Shown here: positions 36,077 through 47,556 of the stretch, piece after piece
How positions within the stretch are numbered: the first letter of the stretch is position 1
How the letters are laid out: each line of letters opens with the position of its first letter
Assembly: GCA_015680685.1 (NCBI GenBank)
Contig: MNCI01004792.1
Coordinates: forward strand, 88,558 to 152,557
Source: Gnetum montanum
Lineage: Eukaryota > Streptophyta > Gnetopsida > Gnetales > Gnetaceae
Direction of reading: 5' to 3'
Length of the DNA: 64,000 nt
Program-made: the position numbers and the translations under genes
The notes under the pieces: generated by a model
Database searches by the model: none
Told to the model about the DNA's origin: nothing
What the model saw: the letters and a program-made list of their open reading frames with translations, nothing else

Positions 36077-36082
36077 TTTATA
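36077..36082 (-). promoter_or_regulatory. TATA box of the NPF gene
   Basis: On the minus strand the sequence reads CCCTTATAAAGGC. It lies about 80 bp upstream of the chosen start codon, which leaves a 5' leader of roughly 50 bases. This placement is why the in-frame ATG at 36047 is unlikely to be used. Confidence 0.6.
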
Positions 36083-36099
36083 AGGGATTCATGACTGCC

Positions 36100-37689
36100 T
36101 GCCAATGGCTATGGCTCTGATACTCTCTCTTCAACGTGTTATGCACATTCATGAATCAAGACGCCTCTTGAGACAGTGGACCCTGGATAATAATGAATTA
36201 TGTGGCTCTACTGCACCTCGGCAGTCGGCACACCGCTCAGGTTCATGTCCGCATGCAACAATGAAGAATCAAAGGTTCGTACTAGATCAGACGCTTACGT
36301 GGAGTGAATTCATTGGAGCTACAAATTCTCGCAATTTCCATTACTTACCAAAGGATGTGGAGTTCAGCAATTACGCACGAAAAACTGCACCGCTGCAAGC
36401 GTTGGTACGATGAACAGAGAAGGGATTTGCGTCCGGGAAGACGAGAAAGTGAAATGGTAAAGAACGCCAAAATGCATTTTAAATCCACTCCTGACACGTG
36501 AGTTTATTTAGAAGACGTCTCAAAATATGTAAAAGAGACGAATTTATATTAGTCATGAATGTATACAATATTACTGTAAATGCAATAGTTTTAGCATAGT
36601 GATATAATTTCATGAATTTTTACCGCATTAATATGGTTTCATTTATGGCAAATGCTTGAATAAATACAATTTCAGCTTATTCTTATCGCAGTTTATTGCA
36701 TAGTGATATGATTCCATATTTTTCATAAACTGAAAGGTATTTTCATTGAATATTAGAACCATTCTTGTTTTCGGTACATTTGGAACGTAACTCACATCCA
36801 GAAAACGCTTATCTTCGGCGCATAGAAGGAATTAGGTTCACGCTTAGAATTTTATCCGTATACGTTGCACGCAGCATTTACACCTGGGCTTATCTTTTAA
36901 AATATTCATTGGAGGCTTCGCACAGATTGCCCAAACCACGGCCTGATCTGGTAGCATTGCATGCAAATAAAAATAAAATAAATCTAATTTTATAGTATAG
37001 TTTCTATTACATTTGTGTACAAAAGTCCTTGCCCGATGGTAAGACCTTTTCTTTTTGAATGACACATTTGAAGGCCTTCTGGTCTTGGCCGTACAATTTT
37101 AACAAATGGGAGACTTTTGGGCCGTACAATTTTGCCTTTACAAATAGGAGGCTTTTGGGCAAACAATTTTTCCACCACAGCACTGTACATAGTTTTTGGC
37201 ATAAAAGATGTTCAGCTTTTATTCTTCTAAATTATCGTTAGGGAGGCCGAATTTGTTTGGAAAGCGGTAGCTGCCAAATCCCGAAAGCAAAAGAATTTCT
37301 TTACTATCATTAAGAAAACATGCATATTACTAAATAGCTTTAAGGTAGGAAATTGTTGGTCAATAGATTAAAAAGGTTCTTTAAAAAATACTCTTAACGG
37401 TGGTCAAAAATTTTTATTTATAGGATGAAAAAAAATTCATTTTAAAAGTTTTTTGCCTTTACAATATTTTTTAATTGGAGTTTTTAAAATTCTTTTTGGA
37501 AAATATAATGATGTAACCTATGTACTAATGAATTCGAATATGCAATATTCAAACAATTCCATTTTTAATAGTTTCGTTTATAACATTGCAAATTTCTTTA
37601 CTAACACTTTTCTTGAGTGAAAAAAAAATTTAGGAAACTTTAGCAAATCATAAACCATTTCAACATAGTGAAAATTTTAATTATTTTAT
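36100..37689. other. NPF upstream region and intergenic DNA
   Basis: The 36100-36500 stretch has mixed composition and presumably holds the promoter. Open frames on the plus strand there (36105-36501) resemble no family I know. From 36500 to 37690 the sequence is AT-rich. A pair of similar words with GGGAGACTTTTGGGC and GGAGGCTTTTGGGC occurs near 37107 and 37147. Confidence 0.45.
36495..36500 (-). promoter_or_regulatory. G-box/ABRE-like element upstream of the NPF gene
   Basis: CACGTG within minus-strand CTCACGTGTC, about 500 bp upstream of the start codon. In plants this is the core bound by bZIP (ABF/AREB) and bHLH factors. A single copy is only suggestive. Confidence 0.35.
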
Positions 37690-38300
37690 CCATTCTGAGT
37701 CTTGTCCAACCTATATCATTATATGGCTGTGTTGCATGGGGACCTTCTTTTTCCACATATAATTTTAAAAAATTAGAGCCTGTTCAAAGATAGTTTCTTG
37801 TATGTGAATTTCAAGTGAAATACAGACTTCTTATGATATCTTACTTTTAGAAGCAGATTTGCTTCCTCTTGAAGTTGAAGCCCTTTCTCAATTTATTTGT
37901 GTATACTTCAAAGTTAAGTCACATGGAGGAAGTCAATTATGTTAAGGAGACAATAAATGCTACACAAGAAAATGAATAGTTGCATCAAGGAAAATTATGG
38001 CTTCAAACTTGGAATATTGTAATAGAGGATCTCCCTTTAAATAAAAGGCTCTTCCTAAACACTATATAAAAAAATTTCTTAGCTAAAGTTTGGTTGAACA
38101 TGTTAGGAAAAAGGCATTTTTATTTACATTCTATTAGATATCTATTCTCAACTATTCGTATTCATTTAAGAAATCAAATTACTAGAGCAAGAATGAGCTC
38201 TCATAATCTCCTTATTAAGATAAGTTGTTGGATTAATTTACCAAAAGAAGGATGTATTTGCAAACTATGCTAATAAAACATATAAGTGAAGAACATGTCT
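37690..38300 (+). mobile_element. LINE (non-LTR) 3' ORF2 fragment
   Basis: Across frameshifts the plus strand reads an ILSLVQPISLYGCVAWG-like segment, then LLLEADLLPLEVEALSQFICVYFKVKSHME and later ITRARMSSHNLLI and EGCICKLC. This resembles the region after the RT in plant LINE ORF2 proteins, where a YGxxxWG segment, a P-I-L-L-L-E-x-G-x-x-P-I-E segment and a Cys-rich tail occur in that order. Several stops are present. Its strand is opposite to the LINE at 38950-51620, so it is a separate insertion. Confidence 0.55.
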
Positions 38301-38949
38301 TTTCATTTTCCCTATCTTTGACTCATATTTGAATGAATTCTAATGTTAATTGTATACTGTTGATTGTCTTCTTTCAAATTGACCCTATCTTCTTGGAGCA
38401 TTACATCAATGATCTTTTCAACTTTCTTAAAAAATATGTTGAGGCTTGCTAACCATCTAAAAAATCCTCTGTGATTTCCTAAACATAATAAAAATTTCTA
38501 ATTTCTAGTTATTTTCATTTAGCGTTGAGAAATTTTGGTAACATATGCATGATGGGTCCAATAGCATTTTTGGAGTAGGGTAAACATTTAAAAGATAAGG
38601 TGTTGTATGGTTGCAATGTTGTCATGCTTGCATAGATTTAAGCATTTTTATTTTGAGGGAAAGTCTGATTATTTATATAACGAGAGGGGTGAACCTCAAA
38701 TTAGTAATTACAACAATAACTTCATCATGGAGGGTAGAAGATCCTTCAGCAAAACAGATGCACATCCAAACCAATCAAAAAGCCCCAAGCATTCCCATAA
38801 AGCATGAAAACTAAAAATTAAAAAATAGTCATGTGCAACATCATAAAGTTCACTTAAAATAGAAGATATACATATTTGGAAAAGTAAAATAACACATAGT
38901 TTATAGATGTTGTATTGGCTTAGCTCGCAAGGAATCACAAATGTTAAAT
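38301..38949. other. AT-rich DNA between LINE fragments
   Basis: No gene recognised. Part of it may be the 3' tail of either flanking LINE. No clear poly-A or poly-T tail was found. Confidence 0.4.
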
Positions 38950-40432
38950 ATTGTCATTATGCATTCATAGATGTTCTTTCATAAGTGAAAGTTGGCAAAT
39001 ATTTTTGAGACACATTTGTAGGGAGAGTTTAGGTACTTCGCATAAAAAGTATGAGCATTTTGCTCGAGCCAAATCTCCTAGGTAACCTCCACCCAAAATG
39101 AAATTTCATGTAAGTGGCTTTGAATGGTAATCCCTTCTATAATCATTATCCAACACTAATCCCATAGGATCCCAGTCTACATGCACATGAATCAACCTAC
39201 AATCTTTGTAAATAGACACTCCTTGGAAAGGTATGTTACAATTTCAATCACCTTATAGCAAAGGATATACCAAGAGGCTATGACAAAATCCCATCATTGA
39301 AGTTTTTCCTAAGTGAGCACTACATGATGAGCTAATAGCCAAGCAAAAAACTTCATCTTTGGTTGACAATGAAACCTCCAAATAAGCTCCCATCCCCTTA
39401 CTTTGGCAAAGGATTTCTTATAAAGACATGAGATCTACTATCAATGGTTTGTCAAAGGAAAGTGCAAGGTATCTTCATGGGTTAAATTAGTGGGGCTATA
39501 TCTTTTAATGATATCAAGAATTTTGATGAATTGGCCATGTCTATTATTATCTGAAAGATTTATGGAATTCTCCGTTATCCCCTATTGAACTAATCCTTTA
39601 TATGTACACCTAGACTTTAGTGCAATAAGGTGACTACTTTAAAAAAACTTCCCTAAACATTTTGTGATGTGCTTTTCCTACTAGAATACTTTCCATTAGA
39701 ATGTCTACTTCCCAAAATTTCTAGTGCCCAAGCAATTAAAGAAAATTCCATAATCTCTTAATAGTTTTCCATATCTCTAAAGCTTTGGCTAGGAAAGTTT
39801 ACACATTAGAATAGAACATCTAAAGAAAATTGATGTAAGGCTTGTCTACTTGAGACTAAACCTTCCTACCTAGCATAGCAGCTAGAATGCAAGCTTGCCT
39901 CCCTAAATCCTAAAGCCCACAACCACTTGCATGAATTGGGATAGCTATCTTATCTGAAGCAATTTAATGAAACTAGCGAGGCTCCTCCCCATTGAACCAA
40001 AGGAAATTCCTTACAATCTACTTGACTTGTAACATAAATTGACCTAGGGATTGAAAACTAGTGCACTATTAATGAGAATGCTTGAGAAGATAGATTTAGC
40101 CAGAGTTAGCTTACCTGCAAAAGGTAGAAATATACCTCTCCAAGAGATCAACTTCTTCTGCATCTTTCTGAACACTCACTCCTAACTATTAGCTAATTTC
40201 CATCTATAGAACAAAGGCTACCCTAGATAGGTAAATGGAAGCAAGCTAACAGTACATCTAAAAATATGCTTGATACACTTAAATCTTTCTATTGGGAACC
40301 CCACATGGAAAAGCTCTATCTTGTTCCAGTTGAATTTAAGCCCTGTTGACTAACAAAATTCATCCAATGCCTGCATCATATTTCTAGCCTGGGCAGATGC
40401 TAGAAAAAAAGCATCTTGTCATTTATGTAAAT
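38950..40432 (-). mobile_element. LINE ORF2, C-terminal part of reverse transcriptase and beyond
   Basis: Reading the minus strand from 40432 downward gives a decayed catalytic region (FYINDKMLFF-like, where an active LINE has FADD), then MMQALDEFCQSTGLKFNWNKIELF, TVSLLPFTYLG and KKLISWRGIFLPFAGKLTLAKSIF, then IVRNFLWF. These are the ordered motifs of the RT thumb region in plant LINEs (SGLxxNxxKS, PxxYLGLPLG, WxxxxLSxGGRxxLIKS, FLWxG). The N-terminal half of the same ORF lies at 48083-50032, beyond a nested insertion. Many stops are present. Confidence 0.75.
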
Positions 40433-40937
40433 TGAGAACTTAGAAGGGGGGTTAAATAAGTTTCTTAATTAAAAATGCACCAACCACAAAGACATAACAA
40501 ATTTTACATGGTTCCCCAACTTGGGTACGTCTACACTTGAAGGATAGAATCTATGCACACATCCAGACTTTGTGTTTCATCACCACTTCCTATACAATCT
40601 TTGAGCTCCACTATGGAGTGTTTCATCATTGTGAAACCACTCAAACCTGTAAGGTCCTAACAAGCTCAAAATGTGGTTTAGAGGATCCCACAACCTTTAC
40701 AAAATTGGGCTTCACTCCAGAGTGTTTTGATGCCACAAAACCACTCAATCCTATAGGATCTTGACAAGCTCAACCAAGATGTCTTCCCACAAGAAGTACA
40801 TCAACCCCATAGGGTACAAGAAAGAAAGAAAAGAACAAGGAAAGAATGTAACTAAATTTATAGATCCTTGCACTTGAAGCTCAGTACAATTACAATTAAG
40901 CAAAGGATGTTACAATGAAAAGCAAGAATAGAATTAC
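40433..40937 (-). repeat. Copia solo LTR, U5-side half (minus strand)
   Basis: The reverse complement matches the second half of the copia LTR at 6626-7754, including the ACATTAATTTTTGTG-like and CTTGTGGGAAGGCATCTTG words and the CTTTTAAGTTC-like end. The other half is at 47557-48077; element 2 inserted between them. The LTR's outer flanks are TAAAT (40428-40432) and AAAAT (48078-48082), a probable 5-bp duplication with one change. Confidence 0.8.
40933..40937. repeat. Target-site duplication ATTAC, left copy
   Basis: ATTAC directly before the TG of element 2, repeated exactly at 47552-47556. Confidence 0.9.
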
Positions 40938-41929
40938 TGATGGGACACGATATCGCATGGGCCGTGATATCGTGTACATGATATTGCGTCCAATGTGATA
41001 TTGTATCCCTGCGATATCGCGTCTTCCCCTGTGATCTCGCGTATGTGATATCGCGGTCCGCCACCAAGTCTATAAATAAGAGGCAACTCTCCCTTGTTTC
41101 CTCATCCTAGGCTAGAAGTAGGGAAACTCTGGCAGATTGATCACTCCAGAGATAGAATATTTTACATGTGCCCGCAGTAGGAGTCCTAAAGTGAATGGAT
41201 CTTTATTCGAGCAACATTGTACTTGAACACAAGTTGTGTACGACAATAAAGATGAACTTCCTGGATAAACCTTACAGTGCATGGAATAGGATTTTATTTA
41301 ATGTTATTTATTGCTTTCTCTCTTAGTAATGCGGAATGAGTACGACTTGATTATGAGCATCTAGTGTGACTACTTGGTAACCCAGTGGTGTATTCAGGAT
41401 CTGTGCTTGGTAATCCCAGTGGTAGTCGTGCACCAAGATGTGTACGGTTAGTCAAGGAATTAGCTTCTCATTGCACTTAGGCTAGATTAGATTCTCTCAA
41501 CCCTTTCCTCCTAGTTAAGTGCCTCAGTATGACCACTTTGAGCACGTGCGTTATGGGTGGTGATTTCAGCAACGATTAGCATTTGGTAGCTTCAGTTGCA
41601 TCAGTTCAGGGTGTGCACGGTAAGTGGGAACGGATGTTGACGCTAGGTTAATTTAGACTTAGTTCATTAGTTAGAGTTAGCAATTAGCTTCTCAACCCTT
41701 CACTCATTAGCATAGGAGACATAAAACATAAAAAGATATAAAAATCATATACCTCGGACTTACTTAACCATACACCATGACAACTATAAGTAAGTCTGGG
41801 AAGACAACGAATGATTAACCGCAAGTGTTCCATGGGGCATGTAGGCACTTGGTCTGTGGAGTTCGACCGGATTGTGCATGCTACACTCATTTTGTATGGT
41901 TGAGTGTAGGGGTATCTCGCCTCTCATCA
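40938..41929 (+). repeat. 5' LTR of Ty3 Athila-type element 2
   Basis: It starts TGATGGGA and ends CTCATCA, 992 bp long. U3 (40940-41062) is dense in GATATC-type palindromes such as GCGATATCGCG. A TATA box TATAAATAAG is at 41071-41080. It pairs with 46553-47551 and is related to the minus-strand LTR at 28466-29547. Confidence 0.92.
41071..41080 (+). promoter_or_regulatory. TATA box of element 2 5' LTR
   Basis: TATAAATAAG follows the GATATC cluster by about 10-20 bp. The corresponding stretch is deleted in the 3' LTR of the same element. Confidence 0.65.
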
Positions 41930-41930
41930 T

Positions 41931-41948
41931 TGGCGTCATTGCCGGGGA
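41931..41948 (+). other. Primer-binding site (tRNA-Asp type), element 2
   Basis: TGGCGTCATTGCCGGGGA lies one base after the LTR. It differs at two positions from TGGCGCCGTTGCCGGGGA, the complement of the plant tRNA-Asp 3' end used by Athila-type elements. Confidence 0.9.
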
Positions 41949-42073
41949 CTAAGTGTTTGTGCGCTGAATAGAACATAGGATATCACTCACATCGTTGGGA
42001 GCCGAAATGGACCTTTGGGTTAATTAATTAAATAAGAATTTATAATGGTAAATTAGCACACCGATAAATAACA

Positions 42074-43996
42074 ATGTCTTCTTCTAGCAAAAGCAATTCA
42101 GCACCTAAGGATCATACAAAGAATAGTCGGCAATCAAAAACACATAACCTAAATCAACCAGTTCCTCAACAATATTGGATAGAATATACTCATCCCGATG
42201 AGTATATTCCCAACTATACTTTTATCTTCCATCAAGATGAACAGATGCGTTGGAGAGACTTGCAAGGTAACATTGTGTTACCTCTGGATCAGGTAGTCCC
42301 AAACATGCTTCTCCATGCTTTGGCACAAATTGGCATGACAGAACTATATGTTGAATACGTTGCGAAAAATTTTGACGTGAGGGATTACCATCCCACACCT
42401 TTACAATGTATGAGGGACTCAAGGCAGGAGAGCCAACATACATTGTTGAAGGGCAAAGAGGTCCTGCACGTCATAAGAAAAATTGGAGATGTTCCTCCTC
42501 CTAACGATGGTGAGGAGATTGGATATCAGAACCTACGCTCAACGATACACAACCCTGGTTCTGATTCCCATGAACACCAACTGTTCACAGAGGGAACAAC
42601 AATAAAAGACAAGGATGGGCACTTAGATCATCACCACAATCAGGGCCGAAGCCACAAAAGAGAAGGTAGGAAACATCACCACAGCAATGGTTCTCCTTCT
42701 TCTTCCCCTTCTTCACATTGCTCACCCTCCCCTTCCACCTCTGGGTGCAGTCATAGAGAGCATGACGGTGAGGATAAAGGTAGAAAAAATGAGAGACCTC
42801 GACAAGAGAGTCGAGAGAGAGGACAAGGGCAATCCCAAAGGGAAAGTAGGAAACAATGGAGACATCATAGGTGTCATGAAAGAGATGATCATGATGAGCC
42901 CCTACTTGCAGCCCGAAGTATGCTTGACATAACAGAGGCAGTTAGGATACCAACAAGGCATTTAAAATATAGTTGGATCAAATGCTTAGACATGAACAAT
43001 ATCCCATGCTTTGAGGGGGGATACAATGCTAATCCGCAGCATCATTTACAGGCATTCCACGATGCCTGCACCTTGCAAAATATAGAGAACGAGTGGCAAA
43101 AACTTAAGTTGTTTCCCAGCACACTCACTAAGGAAGCAGAGAGTTGGTACTAGTCCTTAGAACTGGAAACCATCAGGAGGTGGAGTACGATGTTAGAACT
43201 CTTCAATGATAAGTATCAAACGTACTCCTGAGTGTCCAATTTGTGTAAGAAGATCCAAGGCTAGAAACAAGGTACACATGAACCATTGGATGTTGCCATG
43301 GCCCACTGCTACACACTGTTACATCGTTGCCTGAGCCATGGATATGCTCAGCGGGATCAACTTCGCCACATCATGGATGGTTTAAGGCATGAAACTAGAA
43401 GAACCCTTGGGACTTATGCTTGTTGGAACAAGTAGCAACTTAGAGTCCATGAAGTACATAGCTTGTTGGAACAAGTAGCAAAAAAAGAAAGTGAGCTACG
43501 CAAAAGGGAAAGTGTGGAAGAATACAACCATGATCCCTCTCTTCGAAAGAAGGGAGTGAAATTTTGTGATGAAGAGGATGAGTCACCAATCGAAGAGTTG
43601 GTGAACAGAAAGACCTTGCTACTTCAAAAGCTCACAACAAAAATAGTGGCTAAGGTAGACGACGTATGGAGTTCCTTAGACTCTAAAATTGAAATTTTTT
43701 TAAGAATTGTAGAAGAGTCTAAGGTAGAACAAAGTAGTGATAAAGGTAAGACAAAGCGGAGAGATTTAGGCCCTGCACATAACAAGGGTAAGGGGAAAAT
43801 CACTAACTCTGATGGGGTTGTGGATTTAGATACAGATGATGATGGTGGATGTGAGATCTACTACTATGACCATCCTAAGAGATGTTGTCCAATCATTTCA
43901 CATCTACAAGAGTTTGGGGGGTATGTATTTAATCTGAGACTTAACCAACAGCAAACACCCCAAAGGTTACCTTATTCCCAAGGTAACCCAAGGTAG
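42074..43996 (+). pseudogene. Athila-type gag, element 2 (nearly intact)
   Basis: This is the best gag copy in the window. The first open part (42074-43153, 359 codons) starts MSSSSKSNSAPKD. It has an N-terminal domain with YIPNYTFIFHQDEQMRW and HALAQIGMTELYVEYVA, then a basic His/Ser/Arg-rich linker (residues about 180-285), then FEGGYNANPQHHLQAFHDAC and NEWQKLKLFPSTLTKEAESWY, the Ty3 gag capsid pattern. A stop follows WY. After further stops the second open part (43463-43996) holds LLEQVAKKESELRKRESVEEYN, acidic runs and HPKRCCPI. There is no CCHC knuckle; the basic linker may serve RNA binding. Gag would form the particle. About five stops separate this copy from function. Confidence 0.88.
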
Positions 43997-43999
43997 TTC

Positions 44000-44990
44000 C
44001 ACCAACCATTAACGTATTATCCAAGTGGAACTCCACGACAACCCATCGGACAGCATCAACAATGGCAATACCCACAATCATGGGGGATGCCATTGCTGAA
44101 ACATCAGTACCCTTACCGGTAGCCTGATCCTTATCGATATTATGTGCAGTAGTCAATTTCTCTAAGTGACTCTATGAGTCACACAACTCCCCACCATCAC
44201 TTCCAAGTTCGGGAGTACTTCAGAAGGACTCCTTCTCCTCCGGGAGACACTCCATACCCACACCATCCTCCAAATCCATCTACGCCTCTTCCACAAGTAG
44301 TTCCCATAACATCTCCTACTTCAACAATGTAATCTCCTACTTCACAATGTAAGGGAAACTAACTGTAAAAAGAGAAGATCCTTCTTCAGAACCAAGAGCC
44401 CAAACAAACTCTCGCAACAACAAGAGGTTGAGCCCATGTACACTCCTCCACCATCTAACACTTCGGAGTGCCCTTCAGTCCAACAGAGCTTAACGCATAC
44501 GGTTATGTTAACGCATACTGTAATCAACTAGATCAAGGTAGGCCACCTTCCCAAGAAACTAACTGATGCTAGAAGCCCCTTAATCTACCTTTAAGTCATC
44601 GGAAATGAACCACATAGGGCTCTTCTAGACTTAGGTTTCGGAATCAACCTAATTTCACAAGAAATGTATCAAGCCTAGAACCTACCCCAACTTAAGAAGA
44701 GCAAAATCCAACTAGAGCTGGTAGACTAGTCCATTACCATTCCTTTGGGATTGGTAGAGGACACTATTACCACTGTGTGTGGTTGGTCTTACCCAGCTGA
44801 TTTCCTAGTGATTAATGTCAACAATAACGAAGGGGACTTCCCAATTATAACGGGAAGGACATGGCTTAGTACAGTAGACGCATGCATTAGGATCCACGAT
44901 CTTTCCTTAGAAATCTCTAAGATAAATATTTATGGAAAGATCGAGAAGAGGAAAGTGCCATGCATCACATACAATGATTCATCCAGTGAT
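44000..44990 (+). pseudogene. Linker and aspartic protease remnant, element 2
   Basis: A Pro/Gln/Tyr-rich linker (44000-44340) leads to a protease of the same type as in element 1. Near 44620-44660 it reads ALLDLGFGINLISQEMY, with the catalytic D-L-G intact. Then come the LVED segment, PADFLVINVNN and EGDFPIITGRTWLST, the conserved LGRPFL-like strand. Stops occur upstream of 44745, and the open frame continues from there. Confidence 0.75.
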
Positions 44991-45323
44991 GACATGGAGG
45001 AAATGCCGCCATGTAACAGGTGTGCCCTTGAAAATTTGAAACAAAGATGCCTGTATGTAGCAACCACACAAGTAGTAGACACCCTGTGGTTGACAGCTAC
45101 CAGAAAGAGCAAACAAATATGCATGGAACGAACTGAGGAGACAAACCATGCCAACAACAAAGGCATAGACACATTGGAATATAAGCATCACCAACTTCCA
45201 CCCCTTAATCTAAGATCATCAATTGAGAGAAGTTGGACACTTCTTAGAAATTCAAATAGGTGCTCATTATTTTGGATCTCTCCCTTTCCACTTAGTCATG
45301 GGGGAGATGGTCACGTATGCTAA
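44991..45323 (+). pseudogene. Post-protease region with a deletion joint, element 2
   Basis: This matches element 1 up to the HHQLPPLNL segment near 45190, then jumps within about 50 bases to the sequence that in element 1 follows the integrase tail (SPFPLSHGGDGHVC against SSFQLSCWGDGHLC). RT, RNase H and integrase are therefore all missing. The joint near 45200-45260 is the deletion point. Confidence 0.7.
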
Positions 45324-46552
45324 CCATATGGGGCCCTCAGTTCTTTTAAGTTTTTGTTTTACACGTTTTTGATTTACAACATTTTTGTTTTACACAATTT
45401 TTGTTTTACACGTTTTTGTTTTACAACTTTCTTTAACTTTTCTTGTTTTTGTTTTGCAACATCGTTATACTTTTCCATTGTGTGTNGGAAATGTACAGTC
45501 CCCTTCTAATAAGAAATTTAACGAATCGGTGACTAGGCACTTCTCAAACTAAGGAAGGACTCAAGGATTGAACGGGTGTGAATTCAAGGGAACTTGATGC
45601 TTTTGTGTTGGCCGTTCTCTTGGGTGCTTGAATGTTTTCCTTTTAAGTTTTCTTTCCATTCTGATGTTACCCTATTATCGGAAGCTAAGACAATAAAAAT
45701 AAGAAGTATTTTCATGGTGTGGTTCTCACGCATAAAAACACATAACACAAAAAAAATAAATAAATGAAGTGAGAATTCAAAGCACACCCCTTAGACGAAA
45801 TAAACTTGGGCTACAAGCACTGGTTGTGGAACCAAAATTGTTCCCTCTAACTAAGGCCCTTCTCACTTCCCATTCTCTCCTTTGTTTCATCAAAATGGTG
45901 GTGACTCTTGGGGAAGGCATCCTTGTTATCCATTAGTCATGGGGGTACGGGGCCTGATTTTTTCGCGATTAGTCATGGGGGTACGGGGCCTAATTTTTTC
46001 GATTTTCTCCTAGCCCCAAATTTCTTGATTTTCTTCCTAACCCCTACACCTTCGGTAGTCACCATTAATATATCTCTCGATCCATATAAGCCATACCACA
46101 ACCTAGCCAATGAACTTACACCAAAGCAAGGTATTAACTACATTGAAATTAATTTACCCTTGCTAATATAAGATTACGTTGTGTGTGGAGATGGTAATCA
46201 TGCAAGAACAGACTAGATCTGGAAGGAACACATGGAATGGAGCAGTGCTGGAAGCAGCTATGCAAGGAGCAAGATCGATGGCGCACTTATCAATGAACAA
46301 TGGAAGGTGCAATCTTGGCGTTGACAACAACAACACTTCTTTCTCTCTCTCTTTCTTAGTTGCCAACTAAGGCCTGATGTCATTGTAATAAGGTGTTCAC
46401 CCTTGTTGTCATGAACACTAGTTTTGTCAAGTCTTGTAATAATGATCCATTCACATGTCATCCCATTAGTTCCATTCCCCTCAATAATCCCATACCTTCC
46501 CGATATTATTGTAAGGAACTCGAGGATGAGTTTTCATTCAGTCATGGGGGTA
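45324..46552 (+). other. Post-pol non-coding region of element 2
   Basis: It has a GTTTTTGTTTTACA repeat at about 45353-45430 and an ambiguous base N at 45486. Two copies of a polypurine-like word AGTCATGGGGGTACGGGGCC lie near 45936 and 45972. The likely true polypurine tract, AGTCATGGGGGTA, is at 46540-46552. No env-like gene is seen. Confidence 0.65.
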
Positions 46553-47551
46553 CGATGGGATGCAATATCACATGGGTCATGATATCGCATTTGAAGCGAT
46601 ATCGCATCCCCCGCGATATCACGTCTTCCCCTGCTCTCCCTTATTTCTTCATCCTGGGCTAGAAGTAGGGAAACTCTGGCAGATTGATCACTCCAGAGAT
46701 AGAATATTTTCCATGTGCCCGTAGTAGGAGTTCTAAAGTGAACGGATCTTTATTCAAGCAACATTGTACCTGAACACAAGTTGTGTACGACAATAAAGAC
46801 AAAATTCCTGGATAAACCTTGCAATGCATGGAATAGGATTTTATTTAATGTTATTTATTACTTTCTCTCTTAGTAATGCGGAATGAGTACGACTTGATTA
46901 CGAGTATCTAAGGATGTGTACAGATAATCAAGGAACAAATGCTCATTGCATCATGGAATGAGTACAACTTGATTACGAGCATCTAGTGTGACTACTTGGT
47001 AACCCAGTGGTGTATTCAGGATCTACGCTTGGTAATCCTAGTGGTAGTCATGCACCAAGATGTGTACGGTTAGTCAAGGAATAGGTTGCTCATCACACTT
47101 AGGCTAGATTGGATTTTCTCAACCCTTTCCTCCTAGTTAAGTACCTCAGTATGATCACTTTGAGCATGTGCATTACGCGTGGTGATCCCAACAATGATTA
47201 GCATTTGGTAGTTGCAGTTGCATCGGTTCAGGGTGTGTATGGCAAGTGGGAACGGATGTTGACACTAGGTTAATTTAGACTTAGTTCATTAGTTAGAGTT
47301 AGCAATTAGTTTCTCAACTCTTCACTCATTAGCATAGTAGACATAAAACATAAAAAGATATAAAAATCATATACCTTGGACTTACTTAACCATACACCGT
47401 GACAACTACAAGTAAGTCTGGGAAGACAACGAATGATTAACTGCAAGTGTTCCATGGGGCATGTAGGCACTTAGTCTACGGAGTTCGATCGGATCGCGCG
47501 TGCTATGCTCATTTCATATGGTTGAGTGTAGGGGTATCTCGCCACTCATCA
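46553..47551 (+). repeat. 3' LTR of Ty3 Athila-type element 2
   Basis: Partner of 40938-41929; it starts CGATGGGA (first base mutated from T) and ends CTCATCA. Compared with the 5' LTR it lacks about 60 bp that contain the TATA box (joint near 46630). It also has an additional near-duplicate block at about 46875-46980 (two GGAATGAGTAC(G/A)ACTTGATTACGAG copies, reported here in parts). Confidence 0.9.
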
Positions 47552-47556
47552 ATTAC
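47552..47556. repeat. Target-site duplication ATTAC, right copy
   Basis: Exact copy of 40933-40937, so element 2 at 40938-47551 inserted as one unit into the copia LTR. Confidence 0.9.

Noticed and set aside
42687-42932. 81-codon open frame inside element 2 gag
   Set aside because: Out-of-frame shadow of the 359-codon gag reading frame.
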